Shown here piece after piece: positions 27,143-35,606 of a stretch of 64,000 nt of DNA. The DNA is from Prauserella shujinwangii (lineage in GTDB: Bacteria; Actinomycetota; Actinomycetes; Mycobacteriales; Pseudonocardiaceae), in the NCBI RefSeq assembly GCF_003001955.1, contig NZ_PVNH01000014.1:1-64000 (forward strand). The letters are read 5' to 3'. The notes under the pieces were generated by a model that saw only the letters and a list, made by a program, of their open reading frames with translations, did no database searches and had not been told where the DNA came from. A program made the position numbers and the translations under genes. Each line of letters starts with the position of its first letter. The first letter of the stretch is position 1.

Positions 27143-27832
27143 GTGATCCGGCTCGATTCTGTTTCCAAGGTCTACAAGACCTCGACGCGCCCCGCACTCG
27201 AAGGCGTGTCGGTCGACGTGGACAAGGGTGAGTTCGTCTTCCTCATCGGCCCCTCGGGCTCCGGCAAGTCGACGTTCCTGCGGCTCCTCCTCCGCGAGGA
27301 GACGCCCACCAAGGGCCGGGTGATGGTGTCGAACTTCGACGTGGCGAAGATGCCCCGCCGGAAGGTGCCCCGCCTGCGCCAGACCATCGGCTGCGTGTTC
27401 CAGGACTTCCGGCTGCTGACGAACAAGACGGTCGCCGAGAACGTCGCCTTCGCGCTCGAGGTCATCGGGAAGCCCAAGCACACGATCACGAAGGTCGTGC
27501 CCGAGGTGCTGGAGCTCGTCGGACTGGAAGGCAAGGCCGACCGGATGCCGAACGAGCTCTCCGGCGGTGAGCAGCAGCGGGTCGCGATCGCGCGCGCGTT
27601 CGTCAACCGCCCGCTCGTGCTGCTCGCCGACGAGCCCACCGGGAACCTCGACCCGGACACCAGCCAGGACATCATGCTGCTGCTGGAGCGCATCAACCGC
27701 ACCGGTACGACGGTCCTCATGGCCACCCACGACCATTCGATCGTCGACTCCATGCGACGCCGGGTGGTCGAGCTGCACCTCGGCAGGGTGATCCGTGACG
27801 ACAAGCGAGGTGTGTACGGCGTGGGCCGCTGA
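27143..27832 (+). CDS. ftsE: Cell division ATP-binding protein FtsE (229 aa)
   Basis: ATPase of the FtsEX complex, which activates peptidoglycan hydrolases at the division site. Walker [10 protein letters not shown] (36-44), signature L-S-G-G-E-Q-Q-R, Walker [13 protein letters not shown]. Length exact for the family. GTG start at 27143. ftsX follows after an 84-base spacer, with smpB beyond; the prfB-ftsE-ftsX-smpB-ssrA order is typical of actinobacteria. Confidence 0.97.
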   Translation: MIRLDSVSKVYKTSTRPALEGVSVDVDKGEFVFLIGPSGSGKSTFLRLLLREETPTKGRVMVSNFDVAKMPRRKVPRLRQTIGCVFQDFRLLTNKTVAENVAFALEVIGKPKHTITKVVPEVLELVGLEGKADRMPNELSGGEQQRVAIARAFVNRPLVLLADEPTGNLDPDTSQDIMLLLERINRTGTTVLMATHDHSIVDSMRRRVVELHLGRVIRDDKRGVYGVGR

Positions 27833-27916
27833 CCCCCGACAGCGCCCTCGGCAACCCGCCACCCCGCTTCCCCGCCCCCGCAATCCCCGACAGCCCCGAC
27901 AAGGAACGTCCCTCCG

Positions 27917-28816
27917 ATGCGCGCCAGCTTCGTGTTCAGCGAGGTCATCACCGGTCTCCGCCGGAACGTCACGATGACCATCGCGATGATCCTCACCACC
28001 GCCATCTCGCTCGGCATGCTGGGCGGCGGCCTCCTGTTCGTCCGCACGATCGACAAGATGAAGGTGAACTACCTCGACGACGTCGAGGTGACCGTCTACC
28101 TCACCGAGGACATCAGCGCGAACGACCCCGGCTGCACCGGTGATCCGTGCTCGTCCATCCGGCAGGCCCTGGAGAGCAACCAGGCGGTCGAGTCGGTCGT
28201 CTTCGAGAACCGGGCCGAGGCCTACGAGCGGTTCAAGCGGATCTTCGAGGGCCAGCCGGAGCTGGTGGAGCTCGCCAGGCCGGAGGCCCTGCCCGCGTCC
28301 CTGCACGTCAAGCTGTTCGACCCCGCGCGCAGCGGGGTGATCGTGCAGGAGTTCAGCGGCCAGCCCGGCGTGGACAAGGTCGACGACCAGAACAAGTTCC
28401 TCGAGCGCTTCCTGGAGCTGCTGAACGCGGGCCGCAACGGCACCTTCATCATCGCGCTCATCGCCGCGCTCGCCGCCGTGCTGCTGATCGCCAACACCAT
28501 CCAGGTCTCCGCTTACACCCGGCGCACCGAGGTCGGCATCATGCGGCTGGTCGGCGCCACCCGCTGGTACACGCAGCTGCCGTTCCTCCTCGAGGCGTGC
28601 GTGGCCGGTGTCACCGGCGCGATCCTCGGCATCGGCGGGCTGATCGCGCTCAAGTACATCGTGCTGGACCGCCTCCTGGCCGCCACGGGTGGCGCGATCC
28701 CCGGCATCGAGCTCGTGGAGGTGCTGTTCCCGGTGGCGCCGGTCCTGCTCGGCGTCTCGATTCTCATCTCCGCCGTCACCGGGTACGTCACGCTGCGGCT
28801 GTACGTGCGCCACTGA
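27917..28816 (+). CDS. ftsX: Cell division membrane protein FtsX (299 aa)
   Basis: Partner of FtsE. Short cytoplasmic N-terminus (M-R-A-S-F-V-F-S-E-V), first membrane helix at about 22-45, a large extracytoplasmic loop (~50-165) that contacts cell-wall hydrolases, then three more helices (about 175-200, 220-245, 272-292). The loop contains two cysteines (C-T-G-D-P-C) that may form a disulfide. ATG at 27917. Confidence 0.96.
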   Translation: MRASFVFSEVITGLRRNVTMTIAMILTTAISLGMLGGGLLFVRTIDKMKVNYLDDVEVTVYLTEDISANDPGCTGDPCSSIRQALESNQAVESVVFENRAEAYERFKRIFEGQPELVELARPEALPASLHVKLFDPARSGVIVQEFSGQPGVDKVDDQNKFLERFLELLNAGRNGTFIIALIAALAAVLLIANTIQVSAYTRRTEVGIMRLVGATRWYTQLPFLLEACVAGVTGAILGIGGLIALKYIVLDRLLAATGGAIPGIELVEVLFPVAPVLLGVSILISAVTGYVTLRLYVRH

Positions 28817-28830
28817 CGTAAAGTCGAACC

Positions 28831-29310
28831 ATGCCCAAGGAAACCGGTCGCAAGGTGATCGTGTCGAACCGCCGCGCTCGGCACGACTACTCGATCATCG
28901 ACACCTACGAGGCCGGCGTGGTGCTCGTCGGTACCGAGGTCAAGAGCCTGCGAGCCGGGAAGGCGTCGCTGGCCGACGCGTACGCGTCCGTCGACGACGG
29001 CGAGGTGTTCCTGCGCGGGCTGCACATCCCGGAGTACGCGCAGGGCACCTGGACCAACCACGAGCCCCGGCGGACCCGCAAGCTCCTGCTGCACCGCGGC
29101 GAGATCGAGAAGCTCATCGGCAAGACGAAGGAGAGCGGGCTCTCCCTCGTGCCGCTGTCGATGTACTTCAAGGACGGCAAGGTCAAGGTCGAGCTGGCTC
29201 TGGCCAGGGGCAAGAAGGCCTACGACAAGCGGCAGGCGATCGCCAAGCGGGACGCCCAGCGCGAGATGGCCAAGGCCATGGGCCGCGCGGCGAAGGGCAA
29301 GTACCGCTGA
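28831..29310 (+). CDS. smpB: SsrA-binding protein SmpB (159 aa)
   Basis: Binds tmRNA and delivers it to stalled ribosomes. N-terminal N-R-R-A-R-H-D-Y-x-I core, the G-T-E-V-K-S-L-R motif, and a basic C-terminal tail ending in K-G-K-Y-R that folds into the empty mRNA channel. ATG at 28831, 14 bases after ftsX. Its RNA partner ssrA lies at 35607. Confidence 0.97.
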   Translation: MPKETGRKVIVSNRRARHDYSIIDTYEAGVVLVGTEVKSLRAGKASLADAYASVDDGEVFLRGLHIPEYAQGTWTNHEPRRTRKLLLHRGEIEKLIGKTKESGLSLVPLSMYFKDGKVKVELALARGKKAYDKRQAIAKRDAQREMAKAMGRAAKGKYR

Positions 29311-29333
29311 CCGGGCCCGGGACCGACGCCGAG

Positions 29334-30204
29334 GTGGCGGGCTGGGTGCGCGACCTCGGCCTCAACGGCCTCGTCGACCTGCACGTGCACTTCCTGCCCG
29401 ACCGGGTGATGCGCAAGGTGTGGGCCTACTTCGACCAGGCCGCCGAGCACTACGGCGTCGAATGGCCGGTGCACTACCGGACGCCCGAGCAGGAGCGGCT
29501 CGCCACCCTGCGTTCGCTCGGCGTGCGCCGGTTCGCGCCGCTGGTGTACCCCCACAAGCCGGGGATGGGGGGAGTGGCTCACCGAGTGGGCGCTGGACTT
29601 CGCCCGCCGGGAGCCGGACGCCCTGCCGACCGGCACCCTCTACCCGGAGGCCTCGGCGCCGTCGTATGTGGACGCCGCTCTCCGGGCCGGTGCCCGTTGC
29701 TTCAAGGCGCACGTCCAGGTGGGCGCCTACGACCCCAGGGACCCGCTGCTCGACGCCGTGTGGGGAACGCTGTCCGACGCCGGCGTGCCCGTGGTGATCC
29801 ACTGTGGACACGGGCCGCTGCGCGGTGCGCACACCGGCGTCGACGTGTTCGCCGGTGTGCTCGAGCGGCATCCCCGGCTGGTCGCCGTGCTCGCGCACGC
29901 CGCGATGCCCGAGTACGAGCAGGCGCTGCGGCTGGTCGACCGGTATCCGCGGGTGTACCTGGACACCACCATGGTCGGGGTGCCGTTCACCGAGCGGCTG
30001 ACGCCGCTGCCCGCCGACTGGCCCCAGCGGCTCGTCGCGGTGGCCGACCGGGTGGTGCTGGGCACGGACTTCCCCAACATCCCGTATCCCTACGCCGCCC
30101 AGCTGCGTGCCATCGCAGGCTGGGCGGAGGCGGACGACCGCCTCGGCGAGCCGTTCCTCCGCGCCGTCCTGCACGACACCCCGGCGAAGCTACTCGGCTG
30201 CTAG
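29334..30204 (+). pseudogene. Amidohydrolase-family metal-dependent hydrolase, frameshifted
   Basis: The N-terminal part (L-V-D-L-H-V-H-F-L-P, metal-binding HxH) reads in one frame up to a run of six G at 29567-29572. From there the match continues one frame over (W-L-T-E-W-A-L-D-F, ... V-V-I-H-C-G-H-G ... A-H-A-A-M-P-E ... L-G-T-D-F-P-N) to TAG at 30202. Removing one G restores a single ~290-aa TIM-barrel amidohydrolase. The start is also unclear: CTG at 29307 overlaps the smpB stop where a GTG would be expected; the first normal start is GTG 29334. Real inactivation or a sequencing error are both possible. Confidence 0.8.
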
Positions 30205-31466
30205 CCCCGGATGGCCGGCGCGGTCACCCGCACCGGGCGCGTGCCGAGCAGGTAGCCGGCGGCGATCAGGCTCACCCAGAGCACCGGCCCGCTCGCGGGT
30301 TCGGCGGAGAATCCGGTCGCGGCCAGGCCCAGCAGCCCGGCCGAGGCGAGCAGGCAGGCCGCGGCGAGCTGGCCCGCGGGCGGCGGGGGAGCGGCGCTGC
30401 CGCGCGGGGTCTCGAACCGGCCGAACACCCGCAGCAGGACGGCCAGCACGGCACCTGTCAGCACCAGCCAGCTGGGCGTCGTGGCGAGCCACGCGGGTGT
30501 GCCCGGCTCCGGCGTGGCGTACCCGAGCGCGAGCACCGTGCCTCCCGACACGACGACCAGCGCGGGCATGTGCCAGAGGTAGACGCTCATGAAACGGGGG
30601 CCGAGCCAGCCCACGGCGGCGCCCACGAACGGTGTGCGCACCAGCCGGACCAGCGTGGACCTCGCCGCGAGGACGAGGCCGATCTGCCCCGCCGCGAGGC
30701 TGATCAGGCAGGCCGCGGGCGGGCTCATGTTGGACACGGGCGCACCCGGCATACCGATCATGCTCGCCGCGTAGGGGCCGAACGCCACCAGCAGCGCGGT
30801 GCCACCGAACCCCGCCGCCGCGAGGCCGAGCGCGCCCCGGCGGGACAGCGTGCGCAGCCTGCCCTCGGCGTAGTGGAAGCCGAGCTGGTGGACCGCCAGC
30901 CAGACGAACACCGCGTTGACGTACCCCGCGAGGGGAGTCACCTCGAAGCGGACGACGTCGACCACGACCGCCGCCGCGGCGAGCCCGATCAGCACGCCGA
31001 AGCCCGCGCGGCGGTGCAGCGCCGCCATGAGCGGGGTCGCCAGCACGGTCAGCAGGTAGACGGCGAGGAACCAGAGCAGCTGGGCGGCGATGTCGCCCGC
31101 GATCTCCACCGGCTGTGCCGGGACGCCGAGATCGCGCAGCAGGCGCGGGACAACGAGCCAGACGGCCAGCAGCGGCAGCACGGGGAGGAGCAGCCTGCGG
31201 GTGCGCCGGGCGAGCCAGTCGCGCGCGGAGCCCGCGGTGCGCAGGGACAGCAGGTTGGCGGCGCCGCCCGCGAAGAACACCAGCGGCATGACCTGCGACA
31301 GCCAGGTCAACACCCACCAGCCGGGGGTGGTGAGGGCGTTGCCCGTGGTGAGCACGCCGTCCGAGTAGGCGAGGACCGGCATCGTCCAGTGCTGGACGAC
31401 CACGGCGACGATGGCGGCGGCACGGACGAGGTCGAGGAGGACGTCTCTCGCGGGCGTGGTCTGCAT
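30201..31466 (-). CDS. Acyltransferase-3-like multi-pass membrane protein (421 aa)
   Basis: About ten hydrophobic helices; L-D-L-V-R-A-A-A-I-V-A-V-V-V-Q-H-W near residues 12-28 matches the R-x-x-A-x-x-x-V-V-x-x-H motif of OafA-type acyltransferases, which O-acylate surface sugars or lipids. Substrate unknown. ATG at 31466 preferred over 31502. Its TAG stop shares the palindromic CTAG at 30201-30204 with the stop of the convergent amidohydrolase. Confidence 0.85.
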   Translation of the reverse strand: MQTTPARDVLLDLVRAAAIVAVVVQHWTMPVLAYSDGVLTTGNALTTPGWWVLTWLSQVMPLVFFAGGAANLLSLRTAGSARDWLARRTRRLLLPVLPLLAVWLVVPRLLRDLGVPAQPVEIAGDIAAQLLWFLAVYLLTVLATPLMAALHRRAGFGVLIGLAAAAVVVDVVRFEVTPLAGYVNAVFVWLAVHQLGFHYAEGRLRTLSRRGALGLAAAGFGGTALLVAFGPYAASMIGMPGAPVSNMSPPAACLISLAAGQIGLVLAARSTLVRLVRTPFVGAAVGWLGPRFMSVYLWHMPALVVVSGGTVLALGYATPEPGTPAWLATTPSWLVLTGAVLAVLLRVFGRFETPRGSAAPPPPAGQLAAACLLASAGLLGLAATGFSAEPASGPVLWVSLIAAGYLLGTRPVRVTAPAIRG

Positions 31467-31566
31467 GCCCGCAAGCCTGGTCGCCGACCGGCGCGGAAAC
31501 ACGCCGGTCAGCGGGCGTCTTGCCGCTCCGGTTCACCCCGCGCCACCGGTGGGGCAGCCCCCACCC

Positions 31567-31809
31567 TCAGCGTTCGCCGACCTCGTCCGCGCTGGCCGTG
31601 CCCGCGATCTCCTCCGGGGCGGGCCTGCCGTAGAGGCGGTAGGTCCACCCGGTGACGTCGGTGTAGCCGAGCTGGTAGTACGTCTCGATCTTCGGCCCCT
31701 CGTGCAGGTGGACGTGGCGCAGGATGCTGCCGCACACGGGCTCGCCGCCGAGCGGCTGGACCCGGCCGTCGAGCGGGCCGCCGAGGAAGCGCACCTGGTG
31801 GGTCGTCAT
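31567..31809 (-). CDS. Conserved hypothetical protein (80 aa)
   Basis: Begins M-T-T-H-Q-V-R-F-L-G-G-P-L-D-G-R with a GGAGG ribosome site. Polar, single small domain with a Y-x-L-x-G-Y segment, no membrane helix or catalytic motif. I recall similar short proteins in other actinomycetes but no function. Confidence 0.7.
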   Translation of the reverse strand: MTTHQVRFLGGPLDGRVQPLGGEPVCGSILRHVHLHEGPKIETYYQLGYTDVTGWTYRLYGRPAPEEIAGTASADEVGER

Positions 31810-31893
31810 GCTCGCCTCCTCGGACATCGGCACATCGCTCCATCGTAGGCGAGCCGGGGCGCGCGGGGCCTCGGCGCAACGGGTGAGGTGACG

Positions 31894-32349
31894 TCACCAC
31901 AGCGGCCGGAGGGGCACGGGCCTGCCGCCCGCGGCGTCGGCGGCGAGGGCGGTGAGGTCCTCCCGCAGCGCGCCGAGCCGGTCCTCGCCGATCAGCTCCG
32001 CCCAGCGGCGTTCCGTCTCCCGCCAGAGCGCAGTCACGCGCTCGACACAGGCCCAGCCGCGGGCGGTGAGCGCGACGACCCGGCTGCGGCGGTCGGTGGG
32101 GTGCGGGCGGCGCTCGACGTAGCCGCGCCGCGCGAGCTCGTCGACCAGCTGGACGGCGGCCTGCTTGGTGACGCCGAGGTGCTCGCCGAGTTCCACGGCG
32201 GTGGCCTCCGGGTGGAACGACAGGTACTGGAACACGAACCCGTGGGCGGGGCGGACGTCCCCGAAGCCCTCGGCGGCGAGCCGCGTGTGGACGTGATCCA
32301 TCACGGCGCGGAAGGTGACCGCGAGCAGGGCGGGAAGCTCACCGGACAC
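31894..32349 (-). CDS. MarR-family transcriptional regulator (151 aa)
   Basis: Winged-helix dimer: E-L-G-E-H-L-G-V-T-K-Q-A-A-V-Q-L-V is the recognition helix and D-R-R-S-R-V-V-A-L-T the wing with the conserved D-x-R motif. Diverges from the cupin gene at 32431; two GTCAA-n5-TTGAC palindromes lie between, so it probably represses both itself and the cupin gene. GTG start at 32349. Confidence 0.9.
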   Translation of the reverse strand: MSGELPALLAVTFRAVMDHVHTRLAAEGFGDVRPAHGFVFQYLSFHPEATAVELGEHLGVTKQAAVQLVDELARRGYVERRPHPTDRRSRVVALTARGWACVERVTALWRETERRWAELIGEDRLGALREDLTALAADAAGGRPVPLRPLW

Positions 32350-32351
32350 TG

Positions 32352-32366
32352 GTCAACCTCCTTGAC
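32352..32366. promoter_or_regulatory. MarR operator-like palindrome 1, overlapping -35
   Basis: GTCAA-CCTCC-TTGAC. Its right half supplies TTGACT (32362-32367), a consensus-like -35 for the cupin gene, followed after 17 bases by TACCTT (32385-32390). Confidence 0.65.
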
Positions 32367-32396
32367 TGGATGGTCCATCTTCTTTACCTTAAACTT

Positions 32397-32413
32397 AGTC
32401 AAGTTGGTTGACT
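32397..32413. promoter_or_regulatory. MarR operator-like palindrome 2
   Basis: A-GTCAA-GTTGG-TTGAC-T, same half sites and spacing as palindrome 1, centred 46 bases from it and just downstream of the predicted cupin -10. Binding would block transcription start. Confidence 0.65.
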
Positions 32414-32430
32414 ACTCGTGGAGGTGTGCG

Positions 32431-32802
32431 ATGACGTTGGCGACCCTCGCCTGCGCCCCGAGGTTCGAGAACGCGGGCTTCGTCTTCCGGCCGCTCGCGG
32501 TACCCAGCCGCGGCTCGGCGGAGCTCGCCGTGTGGGCACTCGAGGCCCCGCCCGGAGCCGAGAGCGAGCGGCACACGGTCAGCCGGGAGGAGGTCCTCGT
32601 GCTGCACGAAGGGCGGATGGCGGTCGAGGTCGGGGACGACCGGCACGAGCTGACCCCGGGAGACGCGGTCATCGTGCCGCCGGACACCCCGGTGCGGCTG
32701 CGCAACCCGGCGGACCGGCCGGCGCGGCTCACCGTGTGCACGTCCCGGGGAATGCGCGGCACCGTGCACGGCCGGACCATCGACCCGCCCTGGGCCCGGT
32801 GA
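32431..32802 (+). CDS. Cupin-domain protein (123 aa)
   Basis: Single small beta-barrel: E-S-E-R-H-T-V-S-R-E-E-V-L-V-L-H-E-G (cupin motif 1 with His and Glu metal ligands) and P-G-D-A-V-I-V-P-P-D-T-P motif 2. Binding partner or reaction unknown; often small-molecule sensing or dioxygenase-like. ATG at 32431 with GGAGG upstream. Divergent from and probably controlled by the MarR regulator. Confidence 0.85.
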   Translation: MTLATLACAPRFENAGFVFRPLAVPSRGSAELAVWALEAPPGAESERHTVSREEVLVLHEGRMAVEVGDDRHELTPGDAVIVPPDTPVRLRNPADRPARLTVCTSRGMRGTVHGRTIDPPWAR

Positions 32803-32839
32803 CCCACCAGCCCCACGTGCCCCACCCGCCCCACCGACG

Positions 32840-32896
32840 GGGGAGCGAGGGAGCTTTACTACCGCCAGACGGGAGTAAAGCTCCCTCGCTCCCCCC
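32840..32896. repeat. Palindromic repeat, family A copy 8 with compensatory change
   Basis: GAGCGAGGGAGCTTTACT...AGTAAAGCTCCCTCGCTC. Relative to the other copies, A to G in the left arm is matched by T to C in the right arm, so pairing is kept. Lies between the convergent cupin and response-regulator genes. Confidence 0.9.
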
Positions 32897-32907
32897 GGGG
32901 GAGGGGG

Positions 32908-33549
32908 TCAGCGGCCTAGGTAGGTGAGGACCGCGCGGACGCGGCGGTGTTCCTCCGTGCTCGACTCCAGGCCGAGTTTCGTGAAGATGTTGCCGATGTG
33001 CTTCTCGACCGCGCCGTGGGAGACCACGAGCGTGTTCGCGATCGCCGTGTTGGACAGCCCCTGCGCCATCAGGCCCAGCACCTCGGACTCGCGCGCGGTC
33101 AGCGCGTCGAGCGGGTTCTTCCTGCCGCGTGCCATGAGCTGCGCGATCACCTCCGGGTCGATCGCCGTGCCGCCCGTGGAGACGCGGCGCACCGCGTCGA
33201 GGAAGTCGGCCACGTCGGCGACCCGCTCCTTGAGCAGATAGCCCACGCCGCCGGCGCCTCCGGACAGCAGCTCGACCGCGTAGGTCTCCTCGACGTACTG
33301 CGACAGCACCAGCACCGGAACGCCGGGCACGGTCTCGCGGGCCCGCAGCGCCGCGCGCAGGCCCTCGTCGGTGAAGGTGGGCGGCATCCGCACGTCCACG
33401 ATCGCGAGGTCCGGCCGGTGCTCCCGTACCGCGTCCAGCAGCTCCTCGCCGCTGCCGACCGCGGCGACCGTCTCGATCCCCTCGTCGGCCAGCAGCCGTT
33501 GCACCCCCGCTCGCAGCAGGACGGCGTCCTCGGCGATGACCACACGCAT
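32908..33549 (-). CDS. NarL/FixJ-family response regulator (213 aa)
   Basis: Receiver domain with phosphoacceptor Asp52 (L-A-I-V-D-V-R-M-P) and C-terminal LuxR helix-turn-helix (L-T-A-R-E-S-E-V-L-G-L-M-A-Q-G ... V-E-K-H-I-G-N-I-F). ATG at 33549 preferred over GTG at 33555 because GGGGAG is five bases upstream of the ATG. Last gene of a three-gene operon with the kinase and the extra sensor protein. Confidence 0.93.
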   Translation of the reverse strand: MRVVIAEDAVLLRAGVQRLLADEGIETVAAVGSGEELLDAVREHRPDLAIVDVRMPPTFTDEGLRAALRARETVPGVPVLVLSQYVEETYAVELLSGGAGGVGYLLKERVADVADFLDAVRRVSTGGTAIDPEVIAQLMARGRKNPLDALTARESEVLGLMAQGLSNTAIANTLVVSHGAVEKHIGNIFTKLGLESSTEEHRRVRAVLTYLGR

Positions 33550-33577
33550 CGGCACTCCCCAGTGCTTCGGCGGCGGC

Positions 33578-34753
33578 TCACCAGGTGCACGGCAGGTCCG
33601 CGCGGATCACGGTGGGACCGCCGGGTGGACTGACGACCGTGATGATGCCGTCAATGGTCGCGGCGCGATCCGCCAGCCCCGCCAGGCCACCGCCCGGCCG
33701 CAGCTCGGCGCCGCCCTGCCCGTTGTCGGTGACCTCCACCACCACGGTGTCGCCGTCCCGCCACACCCGCACTCCCGCCTCGGTCGCGCCGCTGTGCTTG
33801 GCGACGTTGGTCAGTGACTCGCCCACGATGAAGTACGCGGTCGTCTCCACCGCCGCGGGCGGCCGCGGGTCCACGTCCACCGTCACGTCGACGTGGATGG
33901 GCGACTTCGCGGCCTGCGCCGACAGCGCCGCGTCGAGCCCCCGGTCGCCCAGCACCGCGGGGTAGATCCCGCGGGCGAGGTCCCGCAGCTCCGACACGGC
34001 GAGCTTCGCGTCCGCGTGGGCCTCGTCGAGGATCTCCTGCAGCGAATCCGGGTCGCCGACCTTCGCCTTCGCCCGGCCGAGGTTCATCGCCACCGACACC
34101 AGCCGCTGCTGCGCCCCGTCGTGCAGGTCCCGCTCGATGCGCCGCCGCTCCGCCTCGGCCGCGTCCACCCCGCGCGCCCGCGACGCCTGCAGCCGCGACG
34201 CCCGCGCCGCGAGGCGGTGCGCCTTCGGCGGACCCAGCAGTGACAGGGCCAGGTGCCCGTGGATCCAGCCGAGTCCCGGCGCCACCCAGACCGCCACGGG
34301 CAACAGGACGATCGCCGCCAGCCCGAGCGCGAACTCGATCACCCCGATCGGGAACACCGCCATCAGGTAGCCGAGGTCTCGCCACGTCGTGGGGTCGGTC
34401 AGGTGCACGCGCCAGCGCTGCAGGAGCGGGCCATCGGCGGGCAGCCGCTCGGCGTCCGGGACCGGCGTTCGCAGCATCGTGCGCACCCAGCGCCGCTCCA
34501 CGTCGGCGAACCAGCGGGCGAGCTGGGTGGCCGCGAACAGCAGCGGCAGGCCCACCCAGATGACCGTCGTCGCGATGCCGATCGCCATGAGGCCCACGAG
34601 CAGGACGAACTGGACCAGCCGCAGCGGGAAGCTCACCACCATGAAGGCGACCGTCCGGACCGCGCCCGGCCTGGGCTGCGCCGCCTCTGTCCGCTCCGCC
34701 TCCGCCCGCTCCGCCGTCATCGCCGGTCCCTCCGTCACCGCACCGACCGTCAT
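33578..34753 (-). CDS. Sensor histidine kinase, HisKA_3 type (391 aa)
   Basis: Residues ~30-175 are a membrane 'putative sensor' domain with two helix pairs; the dimerisation helix carries the phosphorylated His211 (E-R-D-L-H-D-G-A-Q-Q-R) and the ATPase domain has V-G-E-S-L-T-N-V-A-K-H-S and D-N-G-Q-G-G. Phosphorylates the adjacent NarL-type regulator. ATG at 34753 overlaps the upstream stop (ATGA); ATG at 34720 is an alternative start. Confidence 0.92.
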   Translation of the reverse strand: MTVGAVTEGPAMTAERAEAERTEAAQPRPGAVRTVAFMVVSFPLRLVQFVLLVGLMAIGIATTVIWVGLPLLFAATQLARWFADVERRWVRTMLRTPVPDAERLPADGPLLQRWRVHLTDPTTWRDLGYLMAVFPIGVIEFALGLAAIVLLPVAVWVAPGLGWIHGHLALSLLGPPKAHRLAARASRLQASRARGVDAAEAERRRIERDLHDGAQQRLVSVAMNLGRAKAKVGDPDSLQEILDEAHADAKLAVSELRDLARGIYPAVLGDRGLDAALSAQAAKSPIHVDVTVDVDPRPPAAVETTAYFIVGESLTNVAKHSGATEAGVRVWRDGDTVVVEVTDNGQGGAELRPGGGLAGLADRAATIDGIITVVSPPGGPTVIRADLPCTW

Positions 34754-35436
34754 CCTGCCACCGGAGCCGCGGTCGGCACGGCGTGCCATGCGCCCTCCGC
34801 CTCGCGCTGCCTGCCCGCGGATGGGCCCAGCAGCGCCCGCGCGAACGTGGCGTGCCCGGTCGCCAGCCCGCGGGTCACGGCCACCGCGACCGCGCCGAAC
34901 AGCACACCCAGCGCCGCCCACGGCAGCGCCGCCACCGCGGAGTCCACCGTGATCCAGCGCAGGTCGTAGCCGGGGAAGTAGTACGCCCCGTCCGGCAGGT
35001 AGCGGTAGAAGATCGGCAGGGTCAGCAGGCCCAGGCTCACCGACCACGTGGTCACCACCACGGTGAACTGCACGATGCCGAACGGGAACAGCAGCAGCAG
35101 GTAGGCGGCGTCACGCCAGGTGGCCGAGTCGCGCAACCGGGCGGCCCAGCGCTTCCGCTGGCCACCGTCCGGCAGCGGCCGGTACGGGTGCGGGATGACG
35201 ACGCCGAGCTGCGCCCGGATGCGGGCCCGTTCGAGCCGGGCGCCGCCGCGCGCGCACAGCACCGCCAGCGCGCCGACCGGGACGCCCACCCAGACGATCG
35301 CGGTGGACACCCCCACCGCGCCCAGTGTCACGAGCAGGACGAAGCCCGCGATGCCGAACGGGAGGTTGAGCAGCAGGTAGGCCAGTGACCCGCCGATCGG
35401 CGGCCGGGCGGTGCCGGTGGTCGTCTCGTTCCTCAC
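34750..35436 (-). CDS. Membrane sensor-domain protein, paralogue of the kinase sensor (228 aa)
   Basis: Two membrane helix pairs around a soluble part, with V-x-T-x-I-V-W-V-G-x-P and T-W-R-D-x-x-Y-L-x-x-x-F-P-x-G-x-x-x-F motifs that recur in the N-terminal domain of the downstream kinase. It has no kinase domain of its own. Probably an auxiliary sensor or co-receptor. GTG at 35436 with AGAGGGGAA upstream; first gene of the operon. Confidence 0.85.
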   Translation of the reverse strand: MRNETTTGTARPPIGGSLAYLLLNLPFGIAGFVLLVTLGAVGVSTAIVWVGVPVGALAVLCARGGARLERARIRAQLGVVIPHPYRPLPDGGQRKRWAARLRDSATWRDAAYLLLLFPFGIVQFTVVVTTWSVSLGLLTLPIFYRYLPDGAYYFPGYDLRWITVDSAVAALPWAALGVLFGAVAVAVTRGLATGHATFARALLGPSAGRQREAEGAWHAVPTAAPVAG

Positions 35437-35569
35437 CGAGTTCCCCTCTCTGTGGCCGACCATCCCAGCATCCCGTCGCCGACCTGGGGAAACCATGGTG
35501 CGAGCCGGTCGCTCCCGGGTGGGGACAGCCCTACCTCGGCCGCCGGAATTACCCGGTTGCCCCGGGCGT

Positions 35570-35575
35570 TATCCT
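35570..35575 (+). promoter_or_regulatory. Possible -10 box of the ssrA promoter
   Basis: TATCCT, 31 bases upstream of the mature tmRNA 5' end, which would give a short 5' precursor trimmed by RNase P. The -35 is weak (TTACCC, 16-base spacer). The surrounding 35437-35606 gap shows no gene. Confidence 0.4.
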
Positions 35576-35606
35576 GGGTGGAACAGCAAGAAGGTTCCGC
35601 CGACAA

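Noticed and set aside
1020-32896. Family A palindromes as a dispersed CRISPR array
   Set aside because: Copies are 1-6 kb apart, perfectly palindromic over ~50 bp and lie at gene ends, unlike array repeats.
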